Origin: Bacillota bacterium
Lineage (GTDB): Bacteria > Bacillota > Clostridia > Peptostreptococcales > Anaerovoracaceae
Length of the DNA stretch: 12,120 nt
Direction of reading: 5' to 3'
Assembly (NCBI GenBank): GCA_029219125.1
Contig: JAQXSU010000141.1
Span: forward strand, 1 to 12,120
Made by a program: the position numbers and the translations under genes. Under the pieces are notes generated by a model that was not told where the DNA came from, did no database searches, and worked only from the letters and a program-made list of their open reading frames with translations. The number at the start of each line of letters is the position of its first letter. Position 1 is the stretch's first letter. Positions 6,144-12,120 of the stretch are shown here, in pieces.

Positions 6144-7237
6144 TGAAATTAGGTATTGTAGGATTGCCAAATGTAGGGAAAAGTACCCTGTTTAACGCCA
6201 TCACCAAGGCCGGTGCAGAAGCGGCCAACTATCCTTTCTGTACCATCGAGCCCAATGTAGGCGTGGTTACCGTACCGGATCAGCGAGTCACGAAGCTCCA
6301 TGAGATTTATAACTCGAAGCGGACCATTTATGCCACCATCGAGTTCTGCGACATCGCAGGTCTGGTAAAGGGCGCATCCAAAGGCGAAGGTCTGGGGAAC
6401 AAGTTCCTGGGTCACATCCGCGAAGTGGAAGCCATCGTCCATGTGGTCCGCTGCTTCCAGAATGATAATATCGTCCATGTGGACGGCCGGATCGATCCTG
6501 CCTCTGACATCGACACCATCAACACCGAGCTGCTGCTGTCCGATATGGAAATTCTGGACCGCCGCATTCAGAAGACGGCGAAAATGGCCAAAGCAGACAA
6601 GCAGATGCAGGGTGAGCTGAATCTGCTGAACCGGATCTACGAATGGCTGGGCGAAGGAAAAAATGCCCGCGCCATGGAACTGGACGAGGAAGAGGAAGAT
6701 TTTGTGAAGTCTCTGGGGCTCCTGTCCTACAAGCCGATCATCTATGTGGCAAATGTATCCGATGACGAAGTTGCTGATGCAGATTCCAACCCATATGTAC
6801 AGCAGGTCCGTGAAATCGCCGAAGCAGAAGGCGCCCAGGTGGTTGTCATCTGCGCAGAGATTGAAGCGGAAATGGCAGAACTGGAGGATGAAGAACGGGC
6901 TATGTTCCTGGAAGAAATGGGTATCGAGGAATCCGGTCTGGATAAGCTGATCAAAGCATCCTATGCTCTGCTGAACCTGATCTCCTTCCTGACGGCCGGT
7001 GAAGATGAATGCCGTGCATGGACCATCAAGCGTGGAACCAAAGCACCGGGCGCAGCAGGAAAGATTCACACTGACTTCGAAAAAGGCTTCATCCGTGCGG
7101 AAACCATCGCCTATGACAAGCTGATGGAAGTGGGCGGCAGTCTTTCCGCTGCCAAGGAAAAAGGCTACATCCGCTCGGAAGGCAAGGAATATGTCATGCA
7201 GGACGGCGACGTGGTCAACTTCCTGTTTAATGTATAG
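6143..7237 (+). CDS. ychF: Obg-like ATPase YchF (OLA1 family)
   Basis: The protein has 364 residues, the usual length. It is a cytosolic P-loop NTPase that binds ribosomes and prefers ATP over GTP. Motifs are GLPNVGKST (7-15, Walker A/G1), NYPFCTIEPN (29-38, switch region), DIAGLVKGAS (70-79, G3), NVSD (204-207, in the G4 place where the family mostly has NxxE), and a C-terminal TGS domain (about 281-364) with FLTAGEDECRAWTI and VMQDGDVVNFLFNV. A coiled helical domain lies between (about 130-190). AAGGAG at 6129-6134, inside the end of lgt, sits eight bases before the ATG. The start overlaps the lgt stop by one base. An intrinsic terminator follows the stop by 25 bases. Confidence 0.98.
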   Translation: MKLGIVGLPNVGKSTLFNAITKAGAEAANYPFCTIEPNVGVVTVPDQRVTKLHEIYNSKRTIYATIEFCDIAGLVKGASKGEGLGNKFLGHIREVEAIVHVVRCFQNDNIVHVDGRIDPASDIDTINTELLLSDMEILDRRIQKTAKMAKADKQMQGELNLLNRIYEWLGEGKNARAMELDEEEEDFVKSLGLLSYKPIIYVANVSDDEVADADSNPYVQQVREIAEAEGAQVVVICAEIEAEMAELEDEERAMFLEEMGIEESGLDKLIKASYALLNLISFLTAGEDECRAWTIKRGTKAPGAAGKIHTDFEKGFIRAETIAYDKLMEVGGSLSAAKEKGYIRSEGKEYVMQDGDVVNFLFNV

Positions 7238-7262
7238 AGTAAGCATACACCATAAAAATCAA

Positions 7263-7298
7263 GGCCGCTTCCTTCACCCGGAAAGCGGCCCTTTTTTT
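7263..7298 (+). terminator. Intrinsic terminator of lgt-ychF
   Basis: Arms GGCCGCTT (7263-7270) and AAGCGGCC (7283-7290) pair perfectly around a 12-base loop, and CC/GG pairs may shorten the loop. After one C comes a run of seven T (7292-7298). The other strand has only a broken T-rich tail after the hairpin, so it may weakly stop the converging CoA-transferase/reductase message too. Confidence 0.93.
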
Positions 7299-7302
7299 CT
7301 GG

Positions 7303-8217
7303 TTATCTGTATTCCTTCTCGATTTCCTGCACCCTCTCGTACAGGAACCGGTTGACCGGCACATAAAGTCCGTGTTTTTCCGCCAGACGCATCACGGTGC
7401 CGGCGAACAGCTCCACTTCGGAAGGCTTCCGGTTGATCCGATCCTGTCCCATGGACGGGGTTCCGTCCGGAAGCAGGGTACGGGTGATTTCGATGTACTG
7501 ATTCAGGTCATTTTCCGTCAGACTGATTCCTTCCGCACCGGCAAGAGCGATGACTTCCCGCATGGCAGAGATCATGGTCCGGTTTGGCTCACCGTTCGCC
7601 AGCACGCCGCCATAGGTGGTTCCATAGACCATGCATGTCTGATTGACGCCTACATTGAGCATGAACTTGCTCCACATGCGACGCAGAATATCGTCTTCCT
7701 CCACATATCCCACACCGGTCCGGTCAAAAAATGCCTTCACCGCTTCCAGATTCTCCGTACATTCTCCCGGTGCCAGGCCGATGTGCAGCTTACCCGTCTG
7801 GGTATACTGCAGGCTGTTTCCGAATTTCATGGCATCCATACCCAGTGCCACAGTGTGGATCACCTTCTCTCTGCCGAACCGTTCTCCGAGGATCTCCTCA
7901 CTGGAAATTCCGTTGAGCACGGAAAGAATCACAGTCTCCGGTCCCACGCAGCCTGCCATGGTATCCAGCGCAGCCGCAAGGCCGGTGCCTTTCACAGCGG
8001 TCAGAACCAGATCTGCCGGCTCTGCCTCCGTATCCTTTACCAGCTGATAGCGGAAAAGTTCTCCGTTGCAGGTAACTTCCATGTCCTGATAACGTACATA
8101 TCGTTCTGCATCCACCACATAGCGCACCTGCGCCCCGCCTGCTGCCATCATGCTGCCGTAAAGCAACCCCAGGGCGCCCATGCCCACAATGGTTACATTC
8201 TTGATTTCTTTCATCAT
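7303..8217 (-). CDS. panE: 2-dehydropantoate 2-reductase family oxidoreductase (PanE/ApbA)
   Basis: The protein has 304 residues, the family length. Ketopantoate reductase uses NADPH to reduce 2-dehydropantoate to pantoate on the way to pantothenate and CoA. An N-terminal Rossmann fold carries GMGALG (12-17) and LTAVKG (72-77), and LNGISSEE (101-108) places N102. The C-terminal helical domain has WSKFMLNVGVNQ (182-193) with the probable catalytic Lys184, and QDRINRKPSEVELFAG (258-273) with Glu267. These match the Lys/Asn/Glu/Ser set of E. coli PanE. No panB, panC or panD is nearby, and the family has many paralogues acting on other 2-oxo acids, so the substrate is likely but not certain. It follows the CoA-transferase gene by 17 bases and shares its message. 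A second ATG directly follows the first, so the start could be one codon later. Confidence 0.88.
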   Translation of the reverse strand: MMKEIKNVTIVGMGALGLLYGSMMAAGGAQVRYVVDAERYVRYQDMEVTCNGELFRYQLVKDTEAEPADLVLTAVKGTGLAAALDTMAGCVGPETVILSVLNGISSEEILGERFGREKVIHTVALGMDAMKFGNSLQYTQTGKLHIGLAPGECTENLEAVKAFFDRTGVGYVEEDDILRRMWSKFMLNVGVNQTCMVYGTTYGGVLANGEPNRTMISAMREVIALAGAEGISLTENDLNQYIEITRTLLPDGTPSMGQDRINRKPSEVELFAGTVMRLAEKHGLYVPVNRFLYERVQEIEKEYR

Positions 8218-8234
8218 ATTTCTCCCATATTATC

Positions 8235-9533
8235 TTACCAGAGCATCAGATACTCCGCCTGCTTTTTCAGTTCTTCTCTGAAATCCGGGTGTGCCACGGC
8301 AATCAGGTTCTGCACCCGCTGCCGTACCGTCCTGCCCCGCATGGGCGCCACGCCGTATTCTGTTACGATATTATCTACCACATTCCTGGTTATGCTTACC
8401 ATGGCACCTTCCGTCAGCAGCGGCGAAATTCTGGATATGGTTCCATTTTTCGCAGTAGACTGTACTGCAACGATTCCCCTGCCGCCCCGGGAATGGAGCG
8501 CACCGTAAGCGAAATCAAAAGCGCCTCCTGTACCGCTGTACTGGCGCGGTCCGATGCTTTCGCTGCAGACCTGTCCGGTCAGATCCACCTGCAGCGTCGT
8601 GTTGATGGATACCATATTGTCATTCTGTGCGATGATGAACGGATCGTTCACATAGGAACTCCGCCGGAATACGATGTCCCGGTTTCCGTCGATAAAATCG
8701 TACAGCTGCCGGCTTCCCCAGGCAAAGGAAGCCACTGCCAGACCCGGATTCAGGTTCTTCCGGCTGCAGTTGATCACACCTTTTTTCATCAGCTCCATCA
8801 TAGAATCCGTGAACATCTCCGAATGGATTCCAAGATCTCGCTTGTCCACCAGTTTGCGGGCCACCACATTGGAGGTTCCGCCGATGCCCAGCTGAATACA
8901 GTCGCCGTCGCGGATCAGTTCTGCCACATTCTCACCGATGGCCTCTTCCACCGGTGTAAACGGGATTTCCGGCATTTCAGGAAGTGCCGCATCTGTCTCC
9001 AGGATCCAGTCCACCTCGCTGATATGAATCGCCGTGTCGCCGAAGGTCCGCGGCGCATTGGGATTTACTTCCAGAATCACCGTGTCCGCTGCTTCCAGTG
9101 CGTCCCGTTCGATCTGCACCCAGCTTCCCAGGGTAAAATACCCGTCTTCATCCATCGGCGCTGCTGTCACCATGAACACGTTACACGGATCCTGTTCATT
9201 CTTCAGCCGCATGCAGCTGTGCAGATCGTTGGGGAAATAGTCCACCGGCCGGTTTTTTGAAATTTCCCGGGCCGTCTTCCCGTAAAAGATGGATTTCATT
9301 TCGAAATGCCCTTCCATGGCCGGATCCGTAAATACCGGGAAATCCTCCATGTCCGTGGCTTTCCAGATTTCCACATCCGAAACCTGTGGTGCAATCTCAT
9401 GGATTCTGCGCAAAATCGTCCGCGGCTCGCCTCCGTAAAATCCTACGAAAATCTTATCGCCGGACCGGATTTTTTCCAAAATCTGTTCGACGGTCTGTTT
9501 CTTTCGTTCGTATTCTGCTCTGATGTCATTCAT
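8235..9533 (-). CDS. Acetyl-CoA hydrolase/transferase-family CoA-transferase
   Basis: The protein has 432 residues, the length of 4-hydroxybutyrate and butyryl-CoA:acetate CoA-transferases. These cytosolic enzymes swap CoA between an acyl-CoA and a free acid through a glutamyl-CoA intermediate. Visible are FVGFYGGEPRT (29-39), GIGGTSNVVARKL (216-228), LGIHSEMFTDSMMELMKKGV (234-253) with E239 at the place of the catalytic Glu, GTGGAFDFAYGA (334-345) and VVDNIVTEYGVA (385-396). Both halves of the fold are present and nothing is broken. The sequence does not separate butyrate, 4-hydroxybutyrate, propionate or succinate as substrate. The start has AAAGGA eight to ten bases upstream, lying inside a possible hairpin. 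It leads the two-gene unit with the PanE-like reductase and sits downstream of the antiporter operon. Confidence 0.92.
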   Translation of the reverse strand: MNDIRAEYERKKQTVEQILEKIRSGDKIFVGFYGGEPRTILRRIHEIAPQVSDVEIWKATDMEDFPVFTDPAMEGHFEMKSIFYGKTAREISKNRPVDYFPNDLHSCMRLKNEQDPCNVFMVTAAPMDEDGYFTLGSWVQIERDALEAADTVILEVNPNAPRTFGDTAIHISEVDWILETDAALPEMPEIPFTPVEEAIGENVAELIRDGDCIQLGIGGTSNVVARKLVDKRDLGIHSEMFTDSMMELMKKGVINCSRKNLNPGLAVASFAWGSRQLYDFIDGNRDIVFRRSSYVNDPFIIAQNDNMVSINTTLQVDLTGQVCSESIGPRQYSGTGGAFDFAYGALHSRGGRGIVAVQSTAKNGTISRISPLLTEGAMVSITRNVVDNIVTEYGVAPMRGRTVRQRVQNLIAVAHPDFREELKKQAEYLMLW

Positions 9534-9540
9534 TTCAGTC

Positions 9541-9562
9541 GTTCCTTTCTCACAGAAAGAAC
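9541..9562 (-). promoter_or_regulatory. Hairpin enclosing the ribosome binding site of the CoA-transferase gene
   Basis: On the minus strand arms GTTC-TTTCT and AGAAA-G-GAAC pair over nine base pairs with one bulged G and a GTG loop. The right arm contains the AAAGGA Shine-Dalgarno, so folding would hide it. The left arm is the T-rich tail of the preceding hairpin. Its effect on translation is inference. Confidence 0.4.
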
Positions 9563-9589
9563 CGGCCTGCCCGACAGGGACAGACCGGT
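9554..9589 (-). terminator. Probable terminator of the antiporter operon
   Basis: Just after the stop of the 578-residue subunit, the minus strand folds into a stem of about twelve positions with two mismatches (9561-9589). The outer arms are ACCGG/CCGGT and the inner pairs include CTG/CAG. A T-rich tail TTCTTTCT follows. The right-hand part also contains a perfect 12-base palindrome CAGACCGGTCTG (9581-9592). The tail is interrupted by C, so stopping may be partial, allowing read-through to the CoA-transferase. Confidence 0.5.
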
Positions 9590-9595
9590 CTGCTG

Positions 9596-11332
9596 TTACC
9601 TATTATAAAACACAAAGAGCACAACTGCAAGGAAAACTGCGAAATTTACACCCACCAGCCAGCCGGCAGGTTTCTGCAGCACATCGTCGTCCTCCAGGCA
9701 GTTCCGCGGTGCAGGCGGTTTCTTTCCGAACCACTCCTGCAGCAGCAGGCCGGGTGCATGAAGATACCGGTTCCCATTTCGGATCAGGACTCCCAGTCCG
9801 TCTCCGATGCCCCTGCGCACTCCGTCCACTGCCCGTGACAGCCAGGAAATCAGTGTCTTCAGAGGCTTGCGATACAGCCAGTCGATATCCAGCGTCAGCT
9901 GTTCGTGAGGTTTCATATGGGACAGATACATGAGGAAGCCGATGGCCGCTGCAGCGAAGAGCTCCATGTACTGAGTCACATGATCCACCGTAAACGGGTG
10001 ACCGTCGCTGCCGTAAGGCGTCAGGCTGTAGACCAGATTCGGGAAAATGCCGCATACAACGCAGCCCGCAGCGCCAAGGGCCATGGCAATTTTGCGGGAA
10101 AGAGGCACAGAATCCTCGCTCACCGTCAGACCCTCTGCCGTAAGAGATGCCTCCGGCGAATCTGCTTTGCCCCAGAACACGAAATAATTGATCTTCAGAG
10201 TGATGGACATGAGCGTACCAACGCTTGCCACCATCAGCAGAAGCTCCGCCCAGTGGATTCCGCTTTCAGCTGCCGCATTCATGATCAGGGATTTGCTGAC
10301 AAATCCGTTCAGCAGCGGGAAGCCGGCGATGGCCATGGACGCAATGAGAAAACAACCCGCCGTCAGGGGCATTTTCTTTCCCAGACCGCCCAGCTGACTG
10401 ATCTTTCGCTTTCCTGTGACAGAGATTACAGTCCCTGCGCACATGAGCAATGTACCCTTATATAAAATATTGTTAAACGCATGCGCCGCCGCACCATCGA
10501 TTCCCAGTGCTCCTCCCAGTGCAACCGCCGCAACCATATATCCCACCTGGCTGACGATATGATAGGAGAAAAGCCGACGCAGATCGTTTTCCATCAGTGC
10601 CATACAGGCGCCGAACAATGCCATGAACACGCCGAAGTACAGCAGAAGCTCCGTCCCTGCAAACAGGCGGATCAGGAAGTAAACACCGACCTTGGTGGTA
10701 AAGGAACCCATATAGACCGTGCCGCCCATGGTGGATTCCGGATAGGCATCTGCAATCCAGGCGTGAAGGGGCGGAATAGCCGCATTGACTGCCACACCGG
10801 CCAGAATCAGCCAGAAAGCGGCATCATGGGGCTGCGAGGTCAGGCACTGAAGCATGTTGCTGCCTTCCGTCATCTTAATCACGATGCCGGCAAGGAGAAG
10901 ATTTCCGCCCAGCATATGTACCATCAGATAGCGGAACCCGGCTTTGGTCGCTTCTTTTGTTCTGGCAGAAACCAGGGTCAGCCAGGAGGATACTGCCATC
11001 AGTTCCCAGTAGATGATCATGCTGATCCAACCGGATGCGAAGACTGCACTGAGGGACGCTCCGGCATAGACCGTCTCCGCTGCCACCTCAAACCGGTCTT
11101 TTACCGACAGGTTGTACAGTGCTGCTATGAAGGAGATTACGGAAAAAATAATGCCGAACATGACGGACAGTTTATCTGCACCGGACATCAGCACCGCCGT
11201 CAGACTCAGCAGCGGACAGACCAGTACCAGCACACGCCGCACCATCTGCGGCACCACGAGACACAGAAGCCCGCAGAGAATCAGAATCAGTCCCGGCTGC
11301 AGAAAGCCGCCGGACAGAAGGAAGTTATGCAT
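9596..11332 (-). CDS. NuoL/MrpD-like proton-conducting membrane subunit with C-terminal extension
   Basis: The protein has 578 residues and about 14 membrane helices in the core. It belongs to the antiporter-like subunits shared by Mrp Na+/H+ antiporters, complex I and membrane hydrogenases, which move protons or sodium across the membrane. Key residues are visible: YWELMAVSSWLTL (108-120) with E110 at the conserved TM5 Glu, PPLHAWIADAYPES (187-200), TTKVGVYFLIR (212-222) with K214 at the TM7 Lys, SYHIVSQVGYM (256-266), and HAFNNILYKGTLLM (284-297) with H284 and K292. After the core, LTLDIDWLYRKP (479-490) begins an amphipathic, partly cytoplasmic extension, followed by a last helix (about 558-575). 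Length and extension resemble NuoL-type more than plain MrpD. Start choice: the ATG at 11330-11332 has GGGAGG eight bases upstream; an ATG 33 bases earlier has none. It overlaps the preceding gene by eight bases, so it is tightly coupled. Confidence 0.9.
   Translation of the reverse strand: MHNFLLSGGFLQPGLILILCGLLCLVVPQMVRRVLVLVCPLLSLTAVLMSGADKLSVMFGIIFSVISFIAALYNLSVKDRFEVAAETVYAGASLSAVFASGWISMIIYWELMAVSSWLTLVSARTKEATKAGFRYLMVHMLGGNLLLAGIVIKMTEGSNMLQCLTSQPHDAAFWLILAGVAVNAAIPPLHAWIADAYPESTMGGTVYMGSFTTKVGVYFLIRLFAGTELLLYFGVFMALFGACMALMENDLRRLFSYHIVSQVGYMVAAVALGGALGIDGAAAHAFNNILYKGTLLMCAGTVISVTGKRKISQLGGLGKKMPLTAGCFLIASMAIAGFPLLNGFVSKSLIMNAAAESGIHWAELLLMVASVGTLMSITLKINYFVFWGKADSPEASLTAEGLTVSEDSVPLSRKIAMALGAAGCVVCGIFPNLVYSLTPYGSDGHPFTVDHVTQYMELFAAAAIGFLMYLSHMKPHEQLTLDIDWLYRKPLKTLISWLSRAVDGVRRGIGDGLGVLIRNGNRYLHAPGLLLQEWFGKKPPAPRNCLEDDDVLQKPAGWLVGVNFAVFLAVVLFVFYNR
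9602..9630 (-). promoter_or_regulatory. Candidate promoter of the CoA-transferase/reductase unit inside the preceding gene
   Basis: The minus strand has TATAAT (9602-9607) 17 bases after TTGCAG (9625-9630), within the last codons of the antiporter subunit. The -10 is perfect and the -35 keeps only TTG. Transcription would begin near 9595, so the GC-rich hairpin would then form in the leader. The TATAAT also spells Tyr-Asn codons, so chance is possible. Confidence 0.35.
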
Positions 11333-11564
11333 CTTTGCCGCCTCCCTTCTCGTAATAATCTTCATCTCGCTGCAGCAGACGAGCCATGAGGATCTTCGCC
11401 AGGAAGATCAGGAGCCAGGCACCGGCGAATCCGATGAGAATATCCGCACCCGGGATCACGTTCCACGGCATATGGTAATGGGGATGGGCAAACAGCACTT
11501 CAATCAGAACCATTGCCAGCAGGAATATGCCGAGAAAAAGATATGCTTTTTTCTTATTGCCCAT
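11325..11564 (-). CDS. Small two-helix membrane protein between antiporter subunits
   Basis: The protein has 79 residues. Helix one spans about 7-26, then a short loop with three histidines (H27, H29, H31) and PWNVIPGADILIGFAGAW (33-50), helix two (about 40-62), and a charged tail LLQRDEDYYEKGGGKD (63-78). I know no named family for certain. The Pro-Gly loop and the Arg-x-Glu-Asp-Tyr-Tyr tail resemble small uncharacterised proteins beside Mrp- and complex-I-like genes. It does not look like MrpC/NuoK (three helices) or MrpF. The ATG at 11562-11564 is chosen because GGAGGT (11572-11577) lies seven bases upstream; a longer frame from 11615 would overlap the previous gene by about 50 bases. Its start lies one base after the stop of the upstream gene and its end overlaps the next. 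A structural or assembly role in the complex is inference. Confidence 0.82.
   Translation of the reverse strand: MGNKKKAYLFLGIFLLAMVLIEVLFAHPHYHMPWNVIPGADILIGFAGAWLLIFLAKILMARLLQRDEDYYEKGGGKDA
11341..11346 (-). promoter_or_regulatory. Ribosome binding site fixing the start of the 578-residue subunit
   Basis: GGGAGG on the minus strand lies eight bases before the ATG at 11330-11332 and inside the coding end of the 79-residue gene. It decides against the ATG at 11363-11365. Confidence 0.8.
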
Positions 11565-11565
11565 T

Positions 11566-12120
11566 TCACATACCTCCTTCCGTGATGGCTCTCGCCGCCA
11601 TCTGTGCCAGGTCATATAAATGGAGTCCTGCGTTCGGCAGGATGCCCAGAATCACTGCAATTACTGTCGTAAGCACCAGCGGTACCAGCATGGCAGGGGC
11701 AGCATCGAAGCCCGGTTTCCCGTGGCGATGACCTTGGTCATCCCCGTGGCCGTGGTCATTGCCGTGACCGTGATGATTCCCATGACCTTCTCCGCAGTTC
11801 TGACCCGCATTTCCTTTCCCGAAAGCAATCTGCACCACCGGCATCAGATAGCTCAGCGCCAGCAGGGCAGCCGCCACCAGAGTCACCACAAACAGCGGTT
11901 TTCCCGCCATCCAGGCACCTTCCAGAATGTTCAGCTTGCTGACGAAGCCTGCCATCAGCGGCAGACCTGCCAGACCCAGAGAAGTCACCGTAAAGCAGGT
12001 AAACGTCACCGGCATCCGCTTCGCCAGTCCCTTCATGGCAGAGATCTCCGACAGACCCGTTGTGACGAAAATCGCACCTGCGCTCATAAACAGCGTTATT
12101 TTCAGAAAAGCATGGGCAAC
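11566..12120 (-). CDS. NuoN/NuoM/MrpD-like antiporter subunit, C-terminal part only, with His-rich loop
   Basis: Open from the right edge to TGA at 11566-11568, giving 184 visible residues; the N-terminal part lies beyond the window. The fragment begins VAHAFLKITLFMSAGAIF, the HAF-x-K-x-x-LF-x-x-AG signature of the TM8-TM9 region in Mrp and complex-I antiporter subunits (conserved His3-Phe5 and Lys7 seen). SLGLAGLPLMAGFVSKLNIL (visible 47-66) follows, the usual GxPxxxGFxSK block. Then come a helix, a histidine-rich hydrophilic loop (visible 109-135), one more helix and a short end. The C-terminus lacks the NuoL-type extension seen in the neighbour, so this is more NuoN/NuoM/MrpD-like. The end contains the GGAGGT ribosome binding site of the next gene. 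Together with the next two genes it forms part of a cation/proton antiporter operon that continues to the right. Confidence 0.88.
   Translation of the reverse strand, partial: VAHAFLKITLFMSAGAIFVTTGLSEISAMKGLAKRMPVTFTCFTVTSLGLAGLPLMAGFVSKLNILEGAWMAGKPLFVVTLVAAALLALSYLMPVVQIAFGKGNAGQNCGEGHGNHHGHGNDHGHGDDQGHRHGKPGFDAAPAMLVPLVLTTVIAVILGILPNAGLHLYDLAQMAARAITEGGM
11572..11577 (-). promoter_or_regulatory. Ribosome binding site of the small membrane protein
   Basis: GGAGGT on the minus strand, within the last codons (Gly-Gly-Met) of the upstream subunit and seven bases before the ATG at 11562-11564. It decides the short start. Confidence 0.85.
11716..11796 (-). repeat. Imperfect short repeats coding the histidine-rich loop
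   Basis: The DNA holds irregular copies of CCGTGGCCGTGGTCATT-like units of about 18 bases (plus strand). They code for a loop with eight histidines in 23 residues, mixed with Gly, Asp and Asn and headed by a Cys. The reading frame stays open, so the repeats grew or shrank by whole codons. Confidence 0.75.

Noticed and set aside
6149..7246. 365-codon minus-strand open frame opposite ychF
   Set aside because: YchF is unmistakable on the plus strand. The antisense frame follows from codon bias and shows no motif.
7372..9260. Two plus-strand open frames (7372-8508 and 8289-9260)
   Set aside because: Both are shadows of the PanE-like and CoA-transferase genes. They are rich in His, Cys and Arg and lack family features.
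10481..11389. 302-codon plus-strand open frame
   Set aside because: It is antisense to the NuoL/MrpD-like subunit. The sequence is rich in Gln, His and Arg and has no recognisable domain.
11716..11800. Short repeats as a CRISPR or regulatory array
   Set aside because: The units are irregular, adjacent and in frame inside a membrane protein gene. They simply code for Gly-His repeats.

Overview
This 12.1 kb window looks like chromosomal DNA from a Gram-positive anaerobe of the Clostridia, most likely Lachnospiraceae or a relative. The evidence is strong GGAGG-type ribosome binding sites, a SigV/RsiV-type ECF pair, a DUF4358/DHHW lipoprotein, a family I CoA-transferase typical of acid-forming clostridia, and Mrp-like antiporter genes. 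The assignment rests on gene content and style only. Base composition looks balanced, roughly half G+C by eye and not counted. I see no rRNA, tRNA, insertion sequence, phage gene or CRISPR array. Coding density is very high, and the longest gap without a gene is about 107 bases (1345-1451).

Layout, left to right. (1) 1-1344, minus: an ArsB/NhaD/SLC13-type ion transporter cut off by the left edge, with its own extended -10 promoter. (2) 4386-1452, minus: a three-gene stress operon of ECF sigma factor (SigV-like), RsiV-like anti-sigma factor, and a secreted lipoprotein fusing DUF4358 to a DHHW (AlgX/AlgJ/SGNH-like) domain. A close match to an ECF promoter (TGAAAC, 17 bases, CGTCTA) lies directly upstream, as expected of an autoregulated system. 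(3) 5241-4465, minus: sfsA. (4) 5340-7237, plus: lgt and ychF, overlapping by one base, with a good sigma-A promoter and an intrinsic terminator at 7263-7298. (5) 9533-7303, minus: an acetyl-CoA hydrolase/transferase-family CoA-transferase followed by a ketopantoate-reductase-family (PanE/ApbA) oxidoreductase. (6) 12120-9596, minus: part of an Mrp/complex-I-like cation antiporter or membrane-arm operon. It holds the C-terminal part of one NuoN/NuoM/MrpD-like subunit carrying a histidine-rich loop, a 79-residue two-helix membrane protein, and a 578-residue NuoL/MrpD-like subunit with a C-terminal extension and extra helix. The three genes overlap or nearly touch.

The most interesting unit is the sigma/anti-sigma/DUF4358-DHHW operon. 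In Bacillus subtilis the sigV-rsiV pair responds to lysozyme and its operon also carries the peptidoglycan O-acetyltransferase gene oatA. Here the third position holds a lipoprotein whose D/H/S residues recall the AlgX/AlgJ-type SGNH acetylation proteins. That makes a lysozyme- or envelope-stress-induced surface-acylation module a testable hypothesis, not an established fact. Second-tier observations are the His-rich loop in the antiporter subunit, the small membrane protein between two antiporter subunits, and two stacked hairpins in the CoA-transferase leader, one of which would hide its ribosome binding site.
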